Origin: Plotosus lineatus | Lineage: Eukaryota; Chordata; Actinopteri; Siluriformes; Plotosidae | DNA length: 64,000 bases | Direction: 5' to 3' | Assembly (NCBI GenBank): GCA_024760905.1 | Contig: CM045734.1 | Location: 41,664,564-41,728,563 of the forward strand | The notes under the pieces: generated by a model | What the model saw: the letters and a program-made list of their open reading frames with translations, nothing else | Told to the model about the DNA's origin: nothing | Databases searched by the model: none | Shown: in pieces, positions 51,640 to 63,150 of the stretch | Layout: every line of letters starts with the position of its first letter | Position numbering within the stretch: the stretch's first letter is position 1 | Position numbers and translations under genes: made by a program

Positions 51640-51835
51640 TGGTAATACATTTACAGCACTTGGCAGACGCTCATATCCGAGGAAACTTACAATCCCCCCC
51701 CCCCTTTTTTTTTTAAATGCAACTGAGGATTAAGGGCCTTGCTGAAGGGCCCAACAGTGGTGATACTGGGGATTAAACCACTGACCTCTAGATCAGTAAT
51801 GCATCACATTAACTACTAAGCCACCATTACCCGTA
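51640..51835 (-). repeat. tRNA-derived SINE with L2-type tail, copy 1
   Basis: Minus reading: 'gggtaatggtggcttagtagtt' (A-box region), 'ggtcagtggtttaatcccc' (B-box region), 'gggcccttcagcaaggcccttaa', poly-A/poly-G spacer, 'atatgagcgtctgccaagtgctgtaaatg'. The last block matches the LINE tail at 58285-58325. Confidence 0.75.
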
Positions 51836-51894
51836 TGGTATGCCACCTTTATTTTTGCATACAACATGTAATCTCCATGCCAGTTCAAAGTACA

Positions 51895-52078
51895 TTTTAC
51901 CAAAGGGCATTTGGCAGACGCTCTTATCCAGAGCAACTTACACTTATCCTTTTTTTAATACAACTGAGCAATGAAGGTTAAGGGCCTTGCTGAAGGGCCC
52001 AACAGTGCTGATAGTGGGGATTGAACTGCTGAACTTTGGATTTGTAACCCATTACCTTATCCACTGCCCATAATAATA
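51895..52078 (-). repeat. tRNA-derived SINE with L2-type tail, copy 2
   Basis: Same structure and orientation as the copy 60 bp to its left: 'ctggataagagcgtctgcc' tail, 'gggcccttcagcaaggccctt' body, B-box-like 'agcagttcaatcccc', and head running to about 52070. Confidence 0.75.
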
Positions 52079-53124
52079 AAATAAAAGGTTGAAATAGCAC
52101 TGCTTACCTGACATTACCTTCTCTCTTATGTTGTAATTACTCTGTACTAGATGATGTTGACATAAGTGTGCTGTATTTTCTTATAATAGAAAGGAATGCT
52201 AAAGAGACATCATCCAATAGGAACTGTAATGTTACGAAATATCCAAATAAGTCACATGAATAGCTATGAATGGAACAGCCGAAGGACCCAAGGCAGTTTT
52301 GGGATGAAATGGAGACACTGTCTAAGAGAACTTCAGGCATATTTGCCTGATGAACACAGACTTTCAGTCTCCATAAACATTGGAGTTTTCCTGACCTCCT
52401 TTTGCACTTCAGAGATAAGCTGGAAATAGATACACACTAACCTACCATCTGGACCAAAGTTAAGGTGAACTCAAAGTATATATTGTTATGTTCATAGAGA
52501 CACATTAAACATAATATTTAATCAGCATATCCCTACACAGTTGTCATAAGTCTGAACTGGAGTAAATCACTAGCTCAAAAAACACTATATTTCATACTTA
52601 TATTATAATATATATTATATTTTAAACTTTTTAAATGTGAAGTTCAACTTGGATGTCTTCCATAGTTTTCATATGCCTGTATTAACCATGTGACAAAAGC
52701 AGTGGTAAATAATGGCCATCATGCTGGCAGTTCACAAAAGACAGCGTTGCCCATGTTCTGCCAAGTGTAGGACAAGCACTGATTTAAATAGTGGTAGCCT
52801 AAATTAGCTGCCAAGACAGTGATCACAATGTGATTTTATTTATTGATGAATTCACCACTGTGCTGCTATAGGACTTTGTTTATCAAAAGAGTCAAAATGT
52901 AATGTCTTTTTCATTTCAGTGCAAACCACTGTTGGCTATGATGTCTGGCAAAAGGAAAAGTTGGGAAAACAGAAGTTCTACTTATTTAAAACAATACAGC
53001 TTACATTATTCATTCAAGCTCACGTTACCCACTTTAACACAAACAGGCTTGGACTGAGAATCATGAATATTAACCCATGGTTTAGATTTGAAAAGGTTAT
53101 TTCTCAATACTAAATAAGGAGCTA
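52079..53124. other. Single-copy DNA, no gene recognised
   Basis: A 77-codon frame at 52196-52429 is unassigned. Confidence 0.4.
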
Positions 53125-55007
53125 AAGTCATGTGGAAAAAAAAACTTAAGAAAAACCATCAAATTGTCAACTCTTTATTTAAAAATGTTCACATAATTTC
53201 CAAACTTGTTTTTATTTATTTATAGAAAAGAAAATTATTTCATTGTTATTAAATAACATAAATTTACATATTTTTACTCATCAAACAAAATATATTAAAA
53301 ACAATGTGGTGCTTCTTGTAGCCATCTACCAGTCTTTAATATCGATCTGAGGAAAGTTTACTCCAGTCCGTTTGAGAGGTTTCTTGCGCACACACCCCAC
53401 AGCATCTCAAAGGGATTATGATCCGGGCTTTGACTGGGCCATTCCAGGACTCTGCACCTCTTAGTTTTCGGGCAGTCCGTGGTGGATTTACTGGTATGGT
53501 TTAATTTTTTTTTTAACTGATGGTTTCACGTATTTTTCAAGCTTCCTCTAATACACAGTAAAATTCATGGTGGATTCTATGATGGTGACCTGGCCAGGTC
53601 CAGCTCCAGTAAAGCATCCCCAAACCATGGCACGTATACCTCTATGCGTTACACTTGGTATGAGATTCTTTCCCTGGAATGCTGTATTTGATGTGATAAG
53701 CGCTCAGGGCGCTTTAAAAATTGGAGTAGGTGGGCGCTTATTAGAATGGTTACCAGCGGAGTGGAACGGTAAGTGCTTATTACCATCGAGGTGGAAAACA
53801 TGAATAATAACAGAACAATAAAAGAGTTTTACTGGTATTTGCATTATGAATTTTGTAGTATCAACCAAATTACTTACATGAAAGCTGAAAATAAACAGAA
53901 AACAGCATAATTTTTAATAAAATACCCCCGGAAGTAAAATCAAGCCAATCAACACAAATGTCAATTTTAGCACATGGTACGTTGAACCAATCAACACGAA
54001 CATATACAAAATCACATGGCCAGGGACATCTTTAAATTTATGAAGTTAGTGAGCAGGAGAATCAGTGAAAAATACTCATCATCACTTTCTGATAGGTCCA
54101 TATCTGGCTCATCACTCCATTCATTCAAAACATTCCATAGTTTTGCTCACAGTACACATGGACGGTTATTAGACATAAGATCAAAAACACTGGGGGGGGC
54201 TTACTGGAGCAGGGCGCTCATTACGTCGAATATGGAAATTAAACTTTAGACTCATCTGTCCAAAGAACATTGTTCCAGAAGACCTGGTCTTTGTCTATGT
54301 TCTCGCTGGCAAACTTCAGTCTATTCTTAATGTTGTTTCCTCCTTGCACACCTCCCATGAAGGTCAAAGTCTCAGAAAGAAACTACACAAATTTGATATG
54401 TGTTATACTGTAAATGTGAAAGTGAGAGCCTGTGGTAGCTCCCATGATGATATTTTAGGACTTTTGATGATTTCTTTTATCATCTTGTAGTCTTCTCTGG
54501 GGGTCAACCTGCTTGGACGGCCAGACCTGATCATGGCGGTAGTTGTTTTGAATGTCCTCGACTTGGCTGATATAAAATTCTTTTGAAATATTTTTAAATC
54601 CCTTACCAGGCACATAAGCAGCCACAAACTTGTTTTTGAGGGCCTCAGACATTGTGCTCAGTCTCACTTCTACATGGGCACACAAAACTAAATATGTGAG
54701 GCTTAAATAGGGCGAGCCTTCTTCAAAATGCTAGGTAACGATGTTCTGATCATGCGCTCCTCGTCTGATACACCTCTGTGTGATTATAGCTATTTTAATT
54801 TGTAAAATATGTGGGGGTATCCTAAGTTTTTCCTCCATTGAAATACGCATTGTTTTTCATGTATTTTGTTTGATGAGTAAAAATATGTGAAATGTTGTTT
54901 GATTACAAATAAATCACCTCCCCCCCCCCCATATATAAAACCAAGATTAACATTTCTTAATAAAGAGTTGACTATTTAATGGGGTGTCATCATTTTTCAC
55001 ATCACTG
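53125..55007 (-). pseudogene. Tc1-like transposon, copy 3, with nested element
   Basis: Right terminus CAGTGATGTGAAAAATGATG (minus reading) next to TA; left terminus degraded. Minus-strand frames at 54685-54403 encode the transposase N-terminus: 'MSEALKNKFVAAYVPGKGFKNISKEF' is the first helix-turn-helix of Tc1 transposases (usually KK.I..A...G.GYK.I.K.L), then broken frames. The catalytic-core region is split by the insertion at about 53695-54240; 'FLVSSGTWPGHHHRI'-like core lies near 53560-53650 and the 'WPSQSPDLNP' block near 53440 in damaged form. Many stops; not functional. Confidence 0.83.
53695..54240. mobile_element. Small TA-type element (family H) nested in Tc1 copy 3
   Basis: Outer parts carry inverse-related motifs: 'gcgctcagggcgcttta', 'gggcgcttattag' at the left and 'actggagcagggcgctcattacg' at the right. 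The interior at 54070-54150 matches window positions 8-95, the transposase-tail remnant, so it is a deletion derivative of that family. Boundaries are approximate because copy 3 is diverged from copy 2. Confidence 0.55.
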
Positions 55008-55024
55008 TAGATAGGATCTCAGAG

Positions 55025-55357
55025 GCAGTGGTGGCCTGATGGTAAAAGGTACTGGATCACTGATCCTAAGGTTGGAGGTTCAAGTCCCACTCTCCACAAG
55101 GTTGTCATTGTCCCGCCCAGTGCAGCTAACTGGGTTATCAAAGGCTGGCCATGTCTCTCACTGTCTATGGTGTGAGGTTCATGTAAAAGAACCGTTGCTG
55201 ACTTTCGTAAAGAGTAGCTGCAAAGCCGTCAGCATGTTTCTGGCCCTTGCTAAAGGGTTGTGTCAGGAAGGGCATCCAATGTAAAAACCTACACCAAATC
55301 AAACATGTGAATCATTCGCTGTGGCAATCCATGAAAAAGGGAAAAACCAAAAGGAAA
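55025..55357 (+). repeat. tRNA-derived SINE family A, copy 8
   Basis: Full-length, more diverged: head 'ggcagtggtggcctgatgg', B-box GGTTCAAGTCC at about 55077-55087, palindrome, and tail 'gctgtggcaatcc'. Starts 18 bp after the Tc1 copy 3 end. Confidence 0.85.
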
Positions 55358-56946
55358 TCTCTCTGACTTTTAATTTTTTTTTTAATCAGTGGTAATATTT
55401 CCAACAATGAACATTTTCCTGAATTGTGCAAAACTATTCTGTTTTTCTAAATTGAAAAGGTATAAGTTCCAGTTTGTTTGTTTTTTTCAATAGATCTAAA
55501 TGACAAATGTATTTTTTTTTAACTGAATTTCATATACTAGTAGAAGTTGTCCTCAAACTGCCGAAAAGTAAGTACCTATATAAATATGAATTGAAAAGAA
55601 AGTAAAAATCACGTGTCATTATGCTTTAAAAAAATAAATATGAAACTTTATCTGTACCCCATCATTATAGTGGACAGATTACATTTTCTGATGTCTCTGA
55701 GTATTACCATCTTCATTGATTTCACAAATTTGCCTCACCAGCGAGAAGGTAGAATGAATACAATGAGGTGTCCCAATGTTGCCAACTTTCTGTGAAGATA
55801 ACACTGTAAGGAGTTTCCAGGTTCCACACACAGTTGTTTGTCCACAACTGCTCACTGGATGTGTGCAGTTACAATTAGTGCAGAGCCTGTATTTTATATA
55901 AACATTTATATGAAACACTCCAAATTCTTAAAATTTACAGCATCCCAAATATTTTACGCAATAGAGGGAAGGGGGGGATGATGCATCCTTTTATGCAAAG
56001 AGAATCACTAAAATGTCATCAACATGTGCAACTTTTATTTATTAATAAATGACATCCAAATTTGAAAGTTACTGTTACTGTTTAATGTGAAACCAACATT
56101 CATTACAAACCTACAGCAGGAACAAACACTGATCCTCTTACCAGCCTCTGATTTTTCTTTTTCTTGAAGGTACATAATAAAATAATAAATTTGAATAAAT
56201 AATAAAATTTGCTTGCCATGTTACTGAGAAGATCAAAATCATTTGTCCTGAAGATTTTCCTCTACCATAGGGCAAAAAAAAGTTTAATGTGGTATGGTTA
56301 TGAAGTTCAAACACTGGAGACTCATTCCATAAAATGCTGCCAAGACCAGGAATTTTAAGTCCATTATTCTCTTGGTTGCATTTGTGGAAAGCCTGTCATA
56401 CAAGACTTCATTTTTTCAATGATAATGAACTGAATTAATATCCATTACAGCGACCACATTGATATAAACCTGTGATCTTGCATGTGGTCATGCTGTCATT
56501 TTAATCCAAGTCATGCTACATGTTTTCCTAGTCACCTAGGTTTCATGTTTCTATGAATTTGCCTCCAATAATGATGTGTCCTGACCTGGCCATGGATTCG
56601 GAATATTAGACATGGAAAGGACCGAATAAAGAGACTACATCCAGCTGCTTCTAACTGCTGCATGTTACAAATTGGATTTCAAAGCCAATTACATTCAATT
56701 TACAGTCCCATAAAGCATTAAAGTTTAGATATGTTGTTTCCTAAATACATCTATAGTGTCTGATTATAAACCAGAATGGTTGCAGTTATTTTTTCATTTA
56801 TTTAATGATTCATTTTGTGTTCGGGGTCCGTTTATGAAATTTGAGCAGAAAAACATAAACTGGAGTCCCTTTAGTATTCAGGGAAATGTATTGTCAATAA
56901 TGGCTCCCGAAATATATATACTGTATACATACATATCTTCTTCTTC

Positions 56947-56950
<4 letters not shown>
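55358..56950. other. Single-copy DNA, no gene recognised
   Basis: No coding or repeat signal beyond A/T tracts. Confidence 0.4.

Positions 56951-57026
<76 letters not shown>
56951..57026. repeat. (TA)n microsatellite
   Basis: Directly upstream of a full V-SINE. Confidence 0.95.
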
Positions 57027-57027
<1 letters not shown>

Positions 57028-57368
57028 TGTCAGCATGGTAGCAGTAGCATAGTGCTTAGCACCTCAACCCCTCAACCTCACAGAAAGAAAATCATGTGTT
57101 TTGTGTTCAATTCCCAGCTCAGGCATTTCTTTGTGTAGTCTGCATGCTCTCCATGTGTTTGCAGGGGTTTCTTCCAGGTACTCTGGTTTCCTCCCACAGT
57201 CCAAAACATGCACAGAAGGTTAATTGGCTGTTCCAAATTGCCCATAGGTGTGAGTGTGAAGGGTTGCATGAGTGTTGGCCCTGCAACGGCCTGGAGAACT
57301 GTTCAGGGTGTACCCGCGCCAGCCTCTCCCCAACCCTAATTAGGATTAAGCGGTTCAGAAAATGAATG

Positions 57369-57370
<2 letters not shown>
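57028..57370 (+). repeat. V-SINE, full length (best copy)
   Basis: tRNA-like head 'gtagcagtagcatagtgctt' with B-box-like 'gtgttcaattcccag' near 57102-57116, conserved V-domain ('tctgcatgctctccatgtg', 'actctggtttcctcccacag', 'aggttaattggctgttcc'), then 'gttcagggtgtaccc' and tail 'aagcggttcagaaaatgaat'. V-SINEs are a vertebrate SINE superfamily sharing this central domain. Confidence 0.85.
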
Positions 57371-57423
<53 letters not shown>

Positions 57424-57430
57424 AGTACAG

Positions 57431-57486
<56 letters not shown>
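57369..57486. repeat. (CA)n and (TA)n arrays
   Basis: CA 57369-57420, a 12-bp spacer, TA 57434-57486; the CA array continues from the V-SINE tail. Confidence 0.95.
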
Positions 57487-57487
<1 letters not shown>

Positions 57488-57489
57488 GA

Positions 57490-57959
57490 GGGGTTGGGTA
57501 ACTGCTTTATAATACTCATGAATGAGTCAAAAAGCCAGGAAGTACAACTCCGATCTTAATCACTAGCAATATGATAATTTAATGGAGTATTCTATATTCA
57601 GTGATTAGCATTTGAAGACTAAGTACTCCATTATGCCCCATCACAGCAAAGTAGGTATTACATGGAAAATGCTTACTTTTGAGCTATTGCTACCATTTTG
57701 TGGCCAATATTCTAAGCTTTAAAATGATCCCAACTTTTCTTACATATGTTGCTAGATTTCGAGTAACTGACCAAAATCAGGCAGGAATTTTTACCCTGTT
57801 AAGCATAAAACTTTGGGGAATTTCATGTTTAAAGTTGTATTTAATATGTATTTCTAATTTCTGACTTAATACTCACTTTACTGTTATGGTTATGGTTCAA
57901 TATTGTTCAATGTTCTTGAGACTGAGATTAGTTTAAATATTTCATTTTGTAGATCGTGA
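57490..57959. other. Single-copy DNA
   Basis: Nothing supported. Confidence 0.4.
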
Positions 57960-58335
57960 CTTGATAGAGTGATCCCTCCCTTTACAAAGGGACAAGGGAA
58001 AAATGCATCTAAACTTTTCTCTGTTCTGGCTCCAAGGTGGTGGAATGAACTTCCTCTGGATGTCCGGACAGCCGACTCACAGGGTATCTTCAAACGACGG
58101 TTGAAAATGTAACTTTTTCAGCAGAAACTAGACTAAGCACTATGCTGTATACAAACACACCACACACACACACACATAAATACAGCACCATACCACCTAC
58201 GTTTGACTGATGGTATACTTAGTCTCTGTTCTAATAAACCAATATAATAATATATTCACTGATAGAAACGTTAAAGCACTTCTGTAAGTCGCTCCGGATA
58301 AGAGTGTCTGCTAAATGCTGTAAATTTAAATATAA
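57960..58335 (+). pseudogene. L2-type LINE 3' end
   Basis: A plus-strand frame near 58022-58110 reads as '..APRWWNELPLDVRTADSQGIFKRRLK..', the C-terminal tail of L2/CR1-type polyproteins (WN.LP..(V/I)R.A.S...FK..LK motif). The 3' UTR ends in 'gtaagtcgctccggataagagtgtctgctaaatgctgtaa'-type sequence (two blocks), the end shared with the SINEs at 51640 and 51895. RT and endonuclease are absent. Confidence 0.8.
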
Positions 58336-58449
58336 ATGTCGATGACTTGATAACAAAAGAAAAGCTCTACACTGCCCCTGCTGGATGAGGAGTGTATTAA
58401 TCTCTTTTTCAAACATTAATTCATTTTCATCATTCATTTTCTTCTTCTT

Positions 58450-58795
58450 CTTTTCCTTTCGGATTTTTCCCTTTTTCGGGGGTCGCCACAGCGAATCATC
58501 TGATTCTCCTGTTTGATTCGGTATAGGTTTTTACGTCGGATGCCCTTCCTGACACAACCCTTCGCACGGGGCATAAACTGACGGACTGACACACTGACGG
58601 TTATGCAGCCTACTCTTGATCAAAGTCAGCAATGGTTCTTTCACATGCCTCTCATCATAGACAGTGAGAGACATGGCTGGCCTTTGATAACCCAGTTAGC
58701 TGCACTGGGGAGACACCCTTGTGGAGAGTGGGATTCGAATCCCCAACCTTAGGCTCAGCGATCCAGCGCCCTTTGCCACCAGCCCACCACTGCCT
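58450..58795 (-). repeat. tRNA-derived SINE family A, copy 9
   Basis: Plus reading starts 'cctttcggatttttccctttt', 'gtcgccacagcgaatcatc' and ends 'ccaccactgcc'. A short 'ctgacggactgacacactgacgg' triplication marks this copy. Confidence 0.85.
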
Positions 58796-58796
58796 C

Positions 58797-58903
58797 ATGC
58801 TCATTCATTTTCTGAACTTCTTAAACCTATTTATGGTCGCGGGAGGCTGGTGCCCATCTCAGCCAATTCTGGACGAGGGTAGAGCTCGCCAGGCCATTGC
58901 AGG
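58797..58903 (-). repeat. V-SINE 3' fragment
   Basis: Plus reading 'ttcattttctgaacttctt', 'gaggctggtgcccatctcagcc', 'gccattgcagggc'. It joins SINE A copy 10 without a spacer. Confidence 0.65.
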
Positions 58904-59115
58904 GCAGAAACATGCTGATGGCTTTGCAGCGTACTCTTGGCAAAAGTTAGCGATGGTTCTTTTACATGAACTCTCACTGTAGACAGTGAGACATATGCCT
59001 GGCCTTTAATAACCCAGTTAGCTGCACTGGGGGGACAGCAGTAAGAGTGGGACTTGAACCCCTCAACTTTAGGATTGGTAATCCAGCACCTAACCACTGG
59101 ATCCGCCATTGCCCC
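58903..59115 (-). repeat. tRNA-derived SINE family A, copy 10 (3'-truncated)
   Basis: Minus-strand head and middle are present ('ggggcaatggcggatccag', palindrome region); the last third, including the LINE-like tail, is replaced by a V-SINE fragment, giving a chimera. Confidence 0.75.
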
Positions 59116-59820
59116 ACCTCTTTCAAACATACTTACCTATTCAGAAACTTTCATAAAAAACACACAGACATAGATCTTAGATTTATAACAAGTGTAAAAC
59201 CTTTGAAATTTTATAAAGTATTTTCGTCATTGGGTCTAGCTGTATAATGGCAGGGTCTTGGGGTGAGTGGGACAAAGCGCAGGTGTACTGACAAGGGAGA
59301 TAACGACTTCGGCATTGTTCAGTTAACTAGAACACTAGAATGCCACAAGACTTTTTTTTTCCAGAGACTGAAACAAGAGTGGTGACCTGAACAATGGTGT
59401 AGCTGGTGTTGCAATGCACATGGTTCATCTATAATGAAGCAAAGGGGTAGTACTGATGTGCTGTTTGCCCAACAGACCATGCAGATTACCAAATGTACCC
59501 CACATAAGTTAACCACTGTGTCCTCAACCTCCCACTAACATGGGCAGGGGGAAAAACGTAGCACTTTAACGAAACTTTGAGGGAACCGCAATACAAAAAT
59601 AGTACTGAAAGTTTGCACCTTTCGCAATTATTTTTACTACAGTTTTTTAGCAAAAGTAATTAAAGGATTTTAAATAGTAGTAAAGTAGTAACTAAATTCT
59701 TGTTTGACATGTTTATTATGGTTCATACAAATTTTATTATAATATACAAGATTATATGTACTACATGAGAACAGCGGATTGTGATTGATTTGGAATCTCG
59801 GGATAATAAACATTAATATA
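59116..59820. other. Single-copy DNA, no gene recognised
   Basis: Nothing supported. Confidence 0.4.
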
Positions 59821-60777
59821 CAGACGCTCCTCGACTTACTTTTTAGTTACGTTCCGAACAGCCGAACATAAGGTGAAAAAAAAAAAAGTCAGTTGTTACT
59901 GTATGTTCCAGTGATGTATGACCGTCCATACTGTACTGTCTGTCTTCCTTTCGGCTTTTTCACCTTTACTCGGGAGTCACCACAGCGAATCATCTGATTC
60001 ACACGTTTGATTTGGCAGAGGTTTTTACGTCGGATGCCCTTCCTGTCACAACCCTTTTTATCAAGGGACAGAAACACGCTGACGACTTTGCAACTACTCT
60101 TTACGAAAGTCAGCAATGGTTCTTTTACATTCCTCTCACCATAGACAGTGAGAGACATGGCCCGCCTTTGATAACCCAGTTAACTGCACTAGGGGGACAG
60201 TGACAACCTTGTGGAGAGTGGGACTCGAACCCCCAACCTTTGGATCAGCGATCCAAGCGCCCTATACTATACATCCATAAATACTATTACCATATCTCAT
60301 AAAACACCCCTAAATCAATTATTATAAACGTAACATTGTAAAATATTATCAACATTGATTTCAAATAAATTAAATTCAAGCAAAATAATTTCAAATAAAT
60401 ACATTTTAATCAAATCCACTTATTACCACTGATTCTGATTACCACTATAACTAGTAAGCTTATACTTCTGACCAACCATATTTGCTTAGGGTTACAAAGA
60501 CGCAAAACCGTGTAAACACAAAGATCACAAAGACGGCATCTTAACACAAGGGTAACACGCAGTGAACTGGGAAGAAGCAGAGCACGTTCAGTCTGTTGTT
60601 TGTAAACAATGAACGACGCAGCACCATGTAAACAATGGATGCAGCGTCATGCGTAAGTAGCGTACTACGTCTACGTACTATGCAAGAACATCTCATACAA
60701 CTGAGAGTGTGCTAAACTCAAAATGACTACAAAAAACGTAAAATCAAAAAACATAAGGCCAATAAACGTAATGTCTG
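59821..60777. mobile_element. Pogo-like transposon (family P, copy 2) interrupted by a SINE
   Basis: Left end CAGACGCTCCTCGACTTAC after TA (59819-59820), right end 'aacgtaatgtctg' before TA (60778-60779). Shares several blocks with copy 1 at 29789. SINE A copy 11 lies inside at about 59935-60268. No transposase frame survives. Confidence 0.8.
59935..60268 (-). repeat. tRNA-derived SINE family A, copy 11 (5'-truncated by about 20 bp)
   Basis: Plus reading from 'gtctgtcttcctttcggctttttcacc' region to 'gatccaagcgccctatac'; the first part of the head (A box) is missing. Confidence 0.82.
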
Positions 60778-60780
60778 TAT

Positions 60781-61059
60781 AGTATATGGGAGTGGCGTCA
60801 TTCCATTGGTCCACTCTCTAAGGATTAAAAGGAAATGATACAAAGTAACTAATGTATGGATCGAAGTGACAGACACTTACAGTTTTTACAGTCACTGATT
60901 CGAAAATATTAGAAATTCAACAAAACATCCTCCCAAAAAAGAGAATTAGCAGTTTTTCCAAATTTTGAAGAGGTTTCAGTTGCATGATGGAGTATGTGTG
61001 ACCATTGTCAAGCTTTTGTTTCTGTATTCTGTAATAAGTAATAAATATCTCAATTTCAC
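60781..61059. other. Single-copy DNA
   Basis: Nothing supported. Confidence 0.4.
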
Positions 61060-61483
61060 GTGCCCCCCTCCCCCCTCATTCACGGTTCACTGGTCGCGGC
61101 TCCGCATACTCGCGGATTAGCAGCAGCCCCGGAAGTTACTGGCACGTGATTTAAATTTATCCAATGGCTGAGAGCTTTTGTTTCTCCCTCCTGCTGATTG
61201 GTTGCACAAAATGCGTACACCACTTTTTGTTTTCTCCTTCGCATACATGTCATCAACTTGATTGCTTGAATTGTGAACTCACGTGTCACTCAAACACTCT
61301 GCATCTTCTCTAGCTTCTGGTAAGGAGCCTACGTGCTTTATTTCTTCATAAATATTATCGCATAATTGCATATTAGCATAATATCATACATAGGGTTTTA
61401 AAACCGCATCAATAACTTGTGGATTTTCAGGATCTGTGAGAAGGGGCAGAACGCAACCCCCGCAAATAACAGAGGGTTACTGT
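61060..61483. mobile_element. Tigger-like MITE (family D)
   Basis: Right end reads, inverted, CAGTAACCCTCTGTTATTTG; left side contains 'ccctcattcacggttcactgg' and 'catactcgcggatt', the usual subterminal sequences of this type of element. Left TIR tip is degraded in a C-run, so the boundary is approximate. No coding capacity. Confidence 0.65.
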
Positions 61484-61548
61484 ATGCAAAAGCAATTATT
61501 CATATAGTCATAGTTTTATTCATATAGTCCTATTCAGCGACTAGGAGT

Positions 61549-61750
61549 GGGGCCGGTGGCAGAATGGTTAGGGTGCTGAGCTCATGATCAGGCGGTTGTG
61601 TGTTTGAATCCCAGTTAGACCCCCACTATGCTAAGACCCTTGGGTAAGGTCTGAACCACAAGTGTGCCTCTGTTCACCCAACAGAATAAATGGGTGCCAG
61701 TAAAAATATACTGGGAAGGTAACTTGCGACGGACTAGTGTCCTATCCAGG
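61549..61750 (+). repeat. tRNA-derived SINE family B, copy 3 (3'-truncated)
   Basis: Head GGGGCCGGTGGCAGAATGG, 'atgatcaggcggttgtgtg', B-box-like GTTTGAATCCC, body to 'gacggactagtgtcctatccaggagg', then an abrupt change into family C copy 3. Confidence 0.82.
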
Positions 61751-62176
61751 AGGTATCTCCCAACATCCCGCACCGCTGGTCTCCCATTGGCTAGGAGGGA
61801 TGACGCAGCTCCTGCCCATTGGCTATCTCCCAACATCCTACCCGCTGGCCTCCCATTGGCTTGGAGGGATGATGCAGCTCCCTTGAGCAACAGGTTGTTT
61901 CATGAGTTTTTCGAGTGTGCTTATTGCAACTTTATTTTTTGGCTGAGGCTTTTAACCTTGCATAAACATTTGTAAGATTATAACTCTGCTAAGAAGACAT
62001 GGTCAACACGAAGTAAGTACCTTAAACGGTATGCTTTTGTAATTTTTAAAGGGCAGTGTTGGGAGCCTTGGAATGAATCTCGCGTTTTACATGTAAAATG
62101 CGGTTCTACTTACGAAAAATCCAGGTTATGAAACCGCCTCTGGAACGGATTAATTTTGTAAGGTGAGGTACCATTG
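61751..62176. mobile_element. Tigger-like DNA transposon (family C, copy 3, one end only)
   Basis: Two tandem units of about 65 bp (61752-61821, 61822-61884) match the 'tgggaggccagc..gggatgttgagagacagccaatg' block of copy 1 inverted. The right end 'ggaacggattaattttgtaag..accattg' before TA (62177-62178) is a Tigger-type terminus. The left TIR is missing. Confidence 0.7.
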
Positions 62177-62434
62177 TAGTCTGACTGAACATATAAATCC
62201 TATGGCTTTCATAGTTAACAGCTCCATCAGAACACCTATAGTAGCATTGGAACTGACAAAGCACCAAATCATCATCACAATTGAAAGAATGTCTTTTGGA
62301 AGAACAGTGTTCATCCTTCCATTACTGCTCCAGAGACTTGCTCAATTTGTGCCAAAGACTGACACCTTAATAAGACCCCCAATGTTGGGTTTTCCTTTAA
62401 TCTGTCTTCAGTTTGTAGTTGATATAAGAGCAAG

Positions 62435-62436
<2 letters not shown>
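62177..62436. other. Single-copy DNA
   Basis: A 123-codon frame at 62163-62534 starts in the transposon and ends in the GA array; not recognised. Confidence 0.4.

Positions 62437-62494
<58 letters not shown>
62436..62494. repeat. (GA)n microsatellite
   Basis: GA array with one AAA interruption. Confidence 0.97.
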
Positions 62495-62831
62495 TCTGGC
62501 CGTTCTTCCCCCAATGCTGTACTGCTCAGTGTGAAGACTCTGATTTGAGCGCTTGACAACATTATCAGCTTTGACAGCCAGATTGCTTTTCACATGAGCA
62601 GATTATACACATGCACATACACATAGTACAAACATGTTCTTGATGATTTCTGCTTGCAAAGACAAATGCAATGATGTTTATCATCTTCTAAGGAAATAGG
62701 ATCCTTGTTCTTTTTTCTTCTTTTAACAAAACCCATTTAGAAATCTGATGTTAATAACACACACATTATGCATAACAACTGGTCGGCTAAAGAAAGTACC
62801 ATATCCGGTGCCGCCTATAAAATTGTACACA

Positions 62832-62870
62832 AAAGGAAGGAAGGAGGGAAGGAAGGAAGGACGAAGGATG

Positions 62871-62940
<70 letters not shown>

Positions 62941-63010
62941 AACAAACAAACAAACAAACAAAAAAGATATAGAAAAAGGAAGGAAAGAAAGAAGGAAAGA
63001 ACAATCAATT
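62832..63010. repeat. (GGAA)n-(GATA)n-(CAAA)n compound tetranucleotide array
   Basis: GGAAG units to about 62860, GATA 62868-62940, ACAA units to 62962, then GAAA/GGAA-rich sequence. Confidence 0.95.
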
Positions 63011-63053
63011 GATCAAGCAATAGATATGAGGAAAGAACAAGAGTAAAAAAGAA

Positions 63054-63150
63054 AATAGCTATATATATAGCTATATATATATAGGTAGGAAGAAAAAAGA
63101 AAGCTAGACAGATAGAGGGAAATAAGAAAGAAAGGAAGGAAGAAAGGCCC
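63054..63150. repeat. Short AT palindrome and GAAA/GGAA-rich tract
   Basis: 'agctatatatatagctatatatatata' type motif at 63058-63083, then purine-rich tetranucleotides. Confidence 0.8.

Noticed and set aside
62163..62534. 123-codon frame ending in Arg/Glu repeats
   Set aside because: Starts inside a transposon terminus and ends in a GA array; no conserved motif.
63054..63085. AGCTATATATATAGCT palindrome as a possible binding site or origin
   Set aside because: Simple AT alternation within purine-rich repeats; palindromy follows from composition.
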